A stretch of DNA of 64,000 nucleotides. Origin: CALZIK01 sp945787635. GTDB taxonomy: Bacteria; Acidobacteriota; Thermoanaerobaculia; Multivoradales; JAHEKO01. Below the pieces are notes generated by a model. It was not told where the DNA came from. It did no database searches and saw nothing but the letters and a program-made list of their open reading frames with translations. How positions within the stretch are numbered: the stretch's first letter is position 1; the number at the start of each line of letters is the position of its first letter. The stretch is from assembly GCA_947259725.1 (NCBI GenBank), contig CAMYNM010000002.1:124001-188000 (forward strand), read 5' to 3'. The translations under genes were made by a program, and so were the position numbers. Shown in pieces: positions 61,689-64,000 of the stretch.

Positions 61689-64000
61689 CTAGTTTGGAGC
61701 CTGCATAGCCGTCCTCGAAGCGTTCAGGTGCTCCGGTTCGGGAGTAGCCGAGTTCTCATGGAGCGGAATCGAGACCACGAACGCGGCACCACCTTCCTCG
61801 GACTTCGGCTCCACCTCGACTCTGCCTCCGTGCGCCTTCGAGAGGTTCCGAACCGTAACCAGGCCAAGTCCGGTGCCCTTGGCCTTGCCAGTGGCAAATG
61901 GCTCGAACAGGCTTCCGAGTCGTTCCGGACTGATTCCGGGTCCGGTGTCCGCGACCCGGACGTGAAACTCGAAGTCATCGAAATAGGCTTTGACCAAAAC
62001 GACGCGCTCGTCGGGCCATCCCGAAAGAGCATCTCTGGCGTTGCCCACCAGGTTCTCGAGAATCCTGCCGAAGCGATCCGGGTCCAGAGCCACCTTGAAA
62101 TCCCCGGGGGTTTCATTCCTCAGGTGCATCTCGATGCCTTGCCCCGCCAGGTGCTTCTTCATCGGCTCGAGGACCTTGGGAAGGTATGAAGAGATCGAAA
62201 GCTCCACCCGCTTGAGCTCGGTGCCGCCACCGCGAGCGTACTCGAGAATCTCGTTGGTCATCCTCTGCAGTCGCTGGGTCGCCGTTTGAACCTGCTCGAT
62301 GTCGGCAACTAGCTCCTCCTGGCGGCCGCCTCCGACCGCGATCGAATGCGCCAGATCGGAGTACCCGACAATCAGGGTGAGCGTGTTGCGCAGATCGTGA
62401 ACCAACGTGCTCGTGATCTGGCCGATGGCGGCCAGGCGCGTCTCGCGCTCGCCGAGCTGGCTCTCAATCCGGGTGGCGCGCAGTTGCGCCGCTACTCGGG
62501 CCAGCAGCTCTTCCATCGAGAACGGTTTGGTGACGTAGTCGTCGGCTCCGATCTGCAGTCCTTCCACGGCGGCTTCCGATCCCGCCTTCGCGGTCACCAG
62601 GATGATCGGCATCGCCTGGAGCATCGACTCTGCGCGCAGGCGCCGGCACAGCTCATAGCCGTTCATGCCCGGCATCATCACGTCGGCGATGACCAGCTGC
62701 GGCCTCAAGCGCAGCGCTTTCTTGAGCCCCTCGACCCCGTCGGCAGCGGTCTCGACGCGATACTCGCGTGAAAGCTCACTGGCGAGATAGGCCCGAAGGT
62801 CGGCATTGTCATCCACGACCAGGATCAGGGGGGCGCCAGCGGGCGCCTTCTTGGCAGGCAGCGAGTCCTCGGCCAGCCGCGGTTGGCGGATATCGGCAAG
62901 CAGCGTGTCGCTTCGGGATCTTCGCTGGTACTCGCGTTTGGCGAGCATATCGGCGCGCGCCCGGATCATCTGATCCTCGCGCCGGCGCGGGCTCACCCTT
63001 CGATCCGCAGCTACCCCGACGTCTCGCGGCAGGGTCACCCGGAAGATCGAACCCCGCCCGACCTCGCTGTCGACCACGACGTCACCCCCGTGCAGCCGCG
63101 CCAGCTCGCGCGCCAGAGTGAGCCCCAGGCCGGTGCCCTCCGCGCGTCGGGTCAGACTACTGTCGACCTGGTGAAAGCGGTCGAAGATCATTCCGCGCTG
63201 ATCCTGGGCAATGCCCGGACCGTTGTCCTCGACCTCGAAGAAAATCGCTCCCACCTCGGTGCCGGCCTTGACGACGATCTTGCCGCCGTCCGGAGTGAAT
63301 TTCAACGCGTTCGAGAGCAGGTTGGCGGCGATCATCTCGACCTTGTCGGGGTCGAACGCGAAGCTCGGAAGGGTCTCCAGTCCCTCGGTAACGATCTCGA
63401 TGCCCTTGCGGCCGGCGTGGGGAAGGCTCGCCGTTACCAGGTCCTCGAGAATCTCCGACAGATCGGATTCGGCCAGATCCAGGTGTAGCTGCCCGGCCTC
63501 GAGCTTGGCGGTGTCCAGCAGTTGGTTCACGTGGCGTAAAAGTCGATGAGTATTTGCGAGAACCGCCCGCAGCAGCGTCTTGTGCTCGTCGTTGCGCTCG
63601 TCGTGAAGCAATGTCTCGACGGGTCCGAGCATCAACGTCAGTGGGGTCCGAAGCTCGTGACTGACGTTGGCGAAAAACGCGGTCTTCGCTTCGTCCAGCT
63701 TCTTGAGCTCCTCGTTGGCTCGCTCCAACCGCAGGCGCAGCGAGAGGTCCCGTCGACGGCTGCGCAGGCTCGAGATGGTCGCCAACCAGGTAAATGCGGC
63801 AGTGCCGGTGAGAAAAAACACCGGCGGCACCATCTCGGTGGAAGCGCCGTGCCGGTACAGATTGACGGCCACGTAGATGAGAATGAAGCCCCCACAGGCT
63901 TGCAGCGCTCGCTGTGCCGACCACGGCATGAAGTACCCGACGGCAAAGAACACGATGATGATGCCCACGAAGTAGTTGCTCGTGAAACCGCCAAGATCGG
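61689..64000 (-). CDS. hybrid sensor: histidine kinase - receiver - second histidine kinase (start beyond window)
   Basis: Signal-transduction protein. The reading frame is open at base 64000 (DLGGFTSNYF precedes the GTG at 63968), so the true N-terminus lies outside and the visible part is about 770 residues. It has two or more hydrophobic segments at the visible N-terminus, a first HisKA motif (FFANVSHELRTPLTLM) with HATPase (NALKFTPDGGK, then TGLGLTLARELARLHGG), a receiver domain (VVDDNADLRAYL, aspartate in VIADVMMPG) and then a second kinase (TLVHDLRNTLTLI with NARDALSG and GTGLGLVTVRNLSKAHGG). The architecture suggests a phosphorelay in one chain. The sensory input cannot be judged. Confidence 0.87.
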   Translation of the reverse strand, partial: DLGGFTSNYFVGIIIVFFAVGYFMPWSAQRALQACGGFILIYVAVNLYRHGASTEMVPPVFFLTGTAAFTWLATISSLRSRRRDLSLRLRLERANEELKKLDEAKTAFFANVSHELRTPLTLMLGPVETLLHDERNDEHKTLLRAVLANTHRLLRHVNQLLDTAKLEAGQLHLDLAESDLSEILEDLVTASLPHAGRKGIEIVTEGLETLPSFAFDPDKVEMIAANLLSNALKFTPDGGKIVVKAGTEVGAIFFEVEDNGPGIAQDQRGMIFDRFHQVDSSLTRRAEGTGLGLTLARELARLHGGDVVVDSEVGRGSIFRVTLPRDVGVAADRRVSPRRREDQMIRARADMLAKREYQRRSRSDTLLADIRQPRLAEDSLPAKKAPAGAPLILVVDDNADLRAYLASELSREYRVETAADGVEGLKKALRLRPQLVIADVMMPGMNGYELCRRLRAESMLQAMPIILVTAKAGSEAAVEGLQIGADDYVTKPFSMEELLARVAAQLRATRIESQLGERETRLAAIGQITSTLVHDLRNTLTLIVGYSDLAHSIAVGGGRQEELVADIEQVQTATQRLQRMTNEILEYARGGGTELKRVELSISSYLPKVLEPMKKHLAGQGIEMHLRNETPGDFKVALDPDRFGRILENLVGNARDALSGWPDERVVLVKAYFDDFEFHVRVADTGPGISPERLGSLFEPFATGKAKGTGLGLVTVRNLSKAHGGRVEVEPKSEEGGAAFVVSIPLHENSATPEPEHLNASRTAMQAPN

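Noticed and set aside
1..64000. CRISPR arrays, insertion sequences, phage genes, retron or toxin-antitoxin pairs
   Set aside because: No repeat-spacer pattern, transposase, integrase or recognisable defence gene was seen on either strand.

Overview
This looks like a chromosomal segment of a high-GC, Gram-negative bacterium. The window encodes outer-membrane and lipoprotein machinery (a TonB-dependent receptor, a LolD-like ATPase, several lipobox signal peptides), a Wzm/Wzt polysaccharide exporter and a Slt-type lytic transglycosylase. Gene content (many PQQ-type beta-propellers, TAXI-TRAP transport, a DUF3467 protein, SSS symporter with a small partner) would suit Acidobacteriota, but that is inference and no rRNA is present to settle it. 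No phage, transposon, CRISPR array or integrase was seen, and no gene-free stretch exceeds 300 bases.

Layout. 1-7705: core information genes on the minus strand (rpsU, mutS2, dnaG, rpoD), with two membrane-protein genes inserted on the plus strand between mutS2 and dnaG. 7806-15652: a lipoprotein, then a plus-strand run with a GAF-like protein, lytic transglycosylase, a CAU tRNA, a zinc-ribbon coiled-coil protein, a YggS-type PLP protein and imidazolonepropionase. 15649-29767: mostly minus-strand housekeeping and accessory genes (DUF3467, Wzt/Wzm, orphan LivJ-type lipoprotein, DegQ-type protease, TerB/acyl-CoA oxidase fusion, cupin, TPR metalloprotease, Ada-like methyltransferase, TauE/SafE permease, YjbQ, zinc alcohol dehydrogenase).

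29925-51017: fifteen consecutive plus-strand genes, many overlapping or separated by only a few bases. The first nine (29925-43406) form the most interesting part of the window. They are two secreted beta-propeller proteins, a LuxE-sized acyl-adenylating enzyme, a LuxC-like aldehyde-dehydrogenase-fold reductase, an iron-type alcohol dehydrogenase, a third beta-propeller, a divergent HemW/HemN-like radical SAM protein, a TonB-dependent receptor, and a flavoprotein carrying the flavin-dependent halogenase motifs. Together they could convert a carboxylic acid to an aldehyde and alcohol, with import and redox or halogenation steps attached. I do not recognise this combination as a described pathway. 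It is followed by a sodium-solute symporter with a small membrane partner, a glycosyltransferase, a thioesterase and a LolD/FtsX-type ABC system.

51014-64000: a TAXI-TRAP transporter, a membrane sulfatase/phosphotransferase-like protein paired with a membrane-anchored propeller, an MsbA-like exporter, a Ca2+/Na+ antiporter, a patatin-like phospholipase and a large HK-REC-HK sensor protein that runs off the window. Two features recur across the window: six starts lacking a Shine-Dalgarno sequence but preceded 6-7 bases upstream by a TAnnnT hexamer (possible leaderless transcripts), and four convergent gene pairs whose stop codons interlock by exactly four bases.
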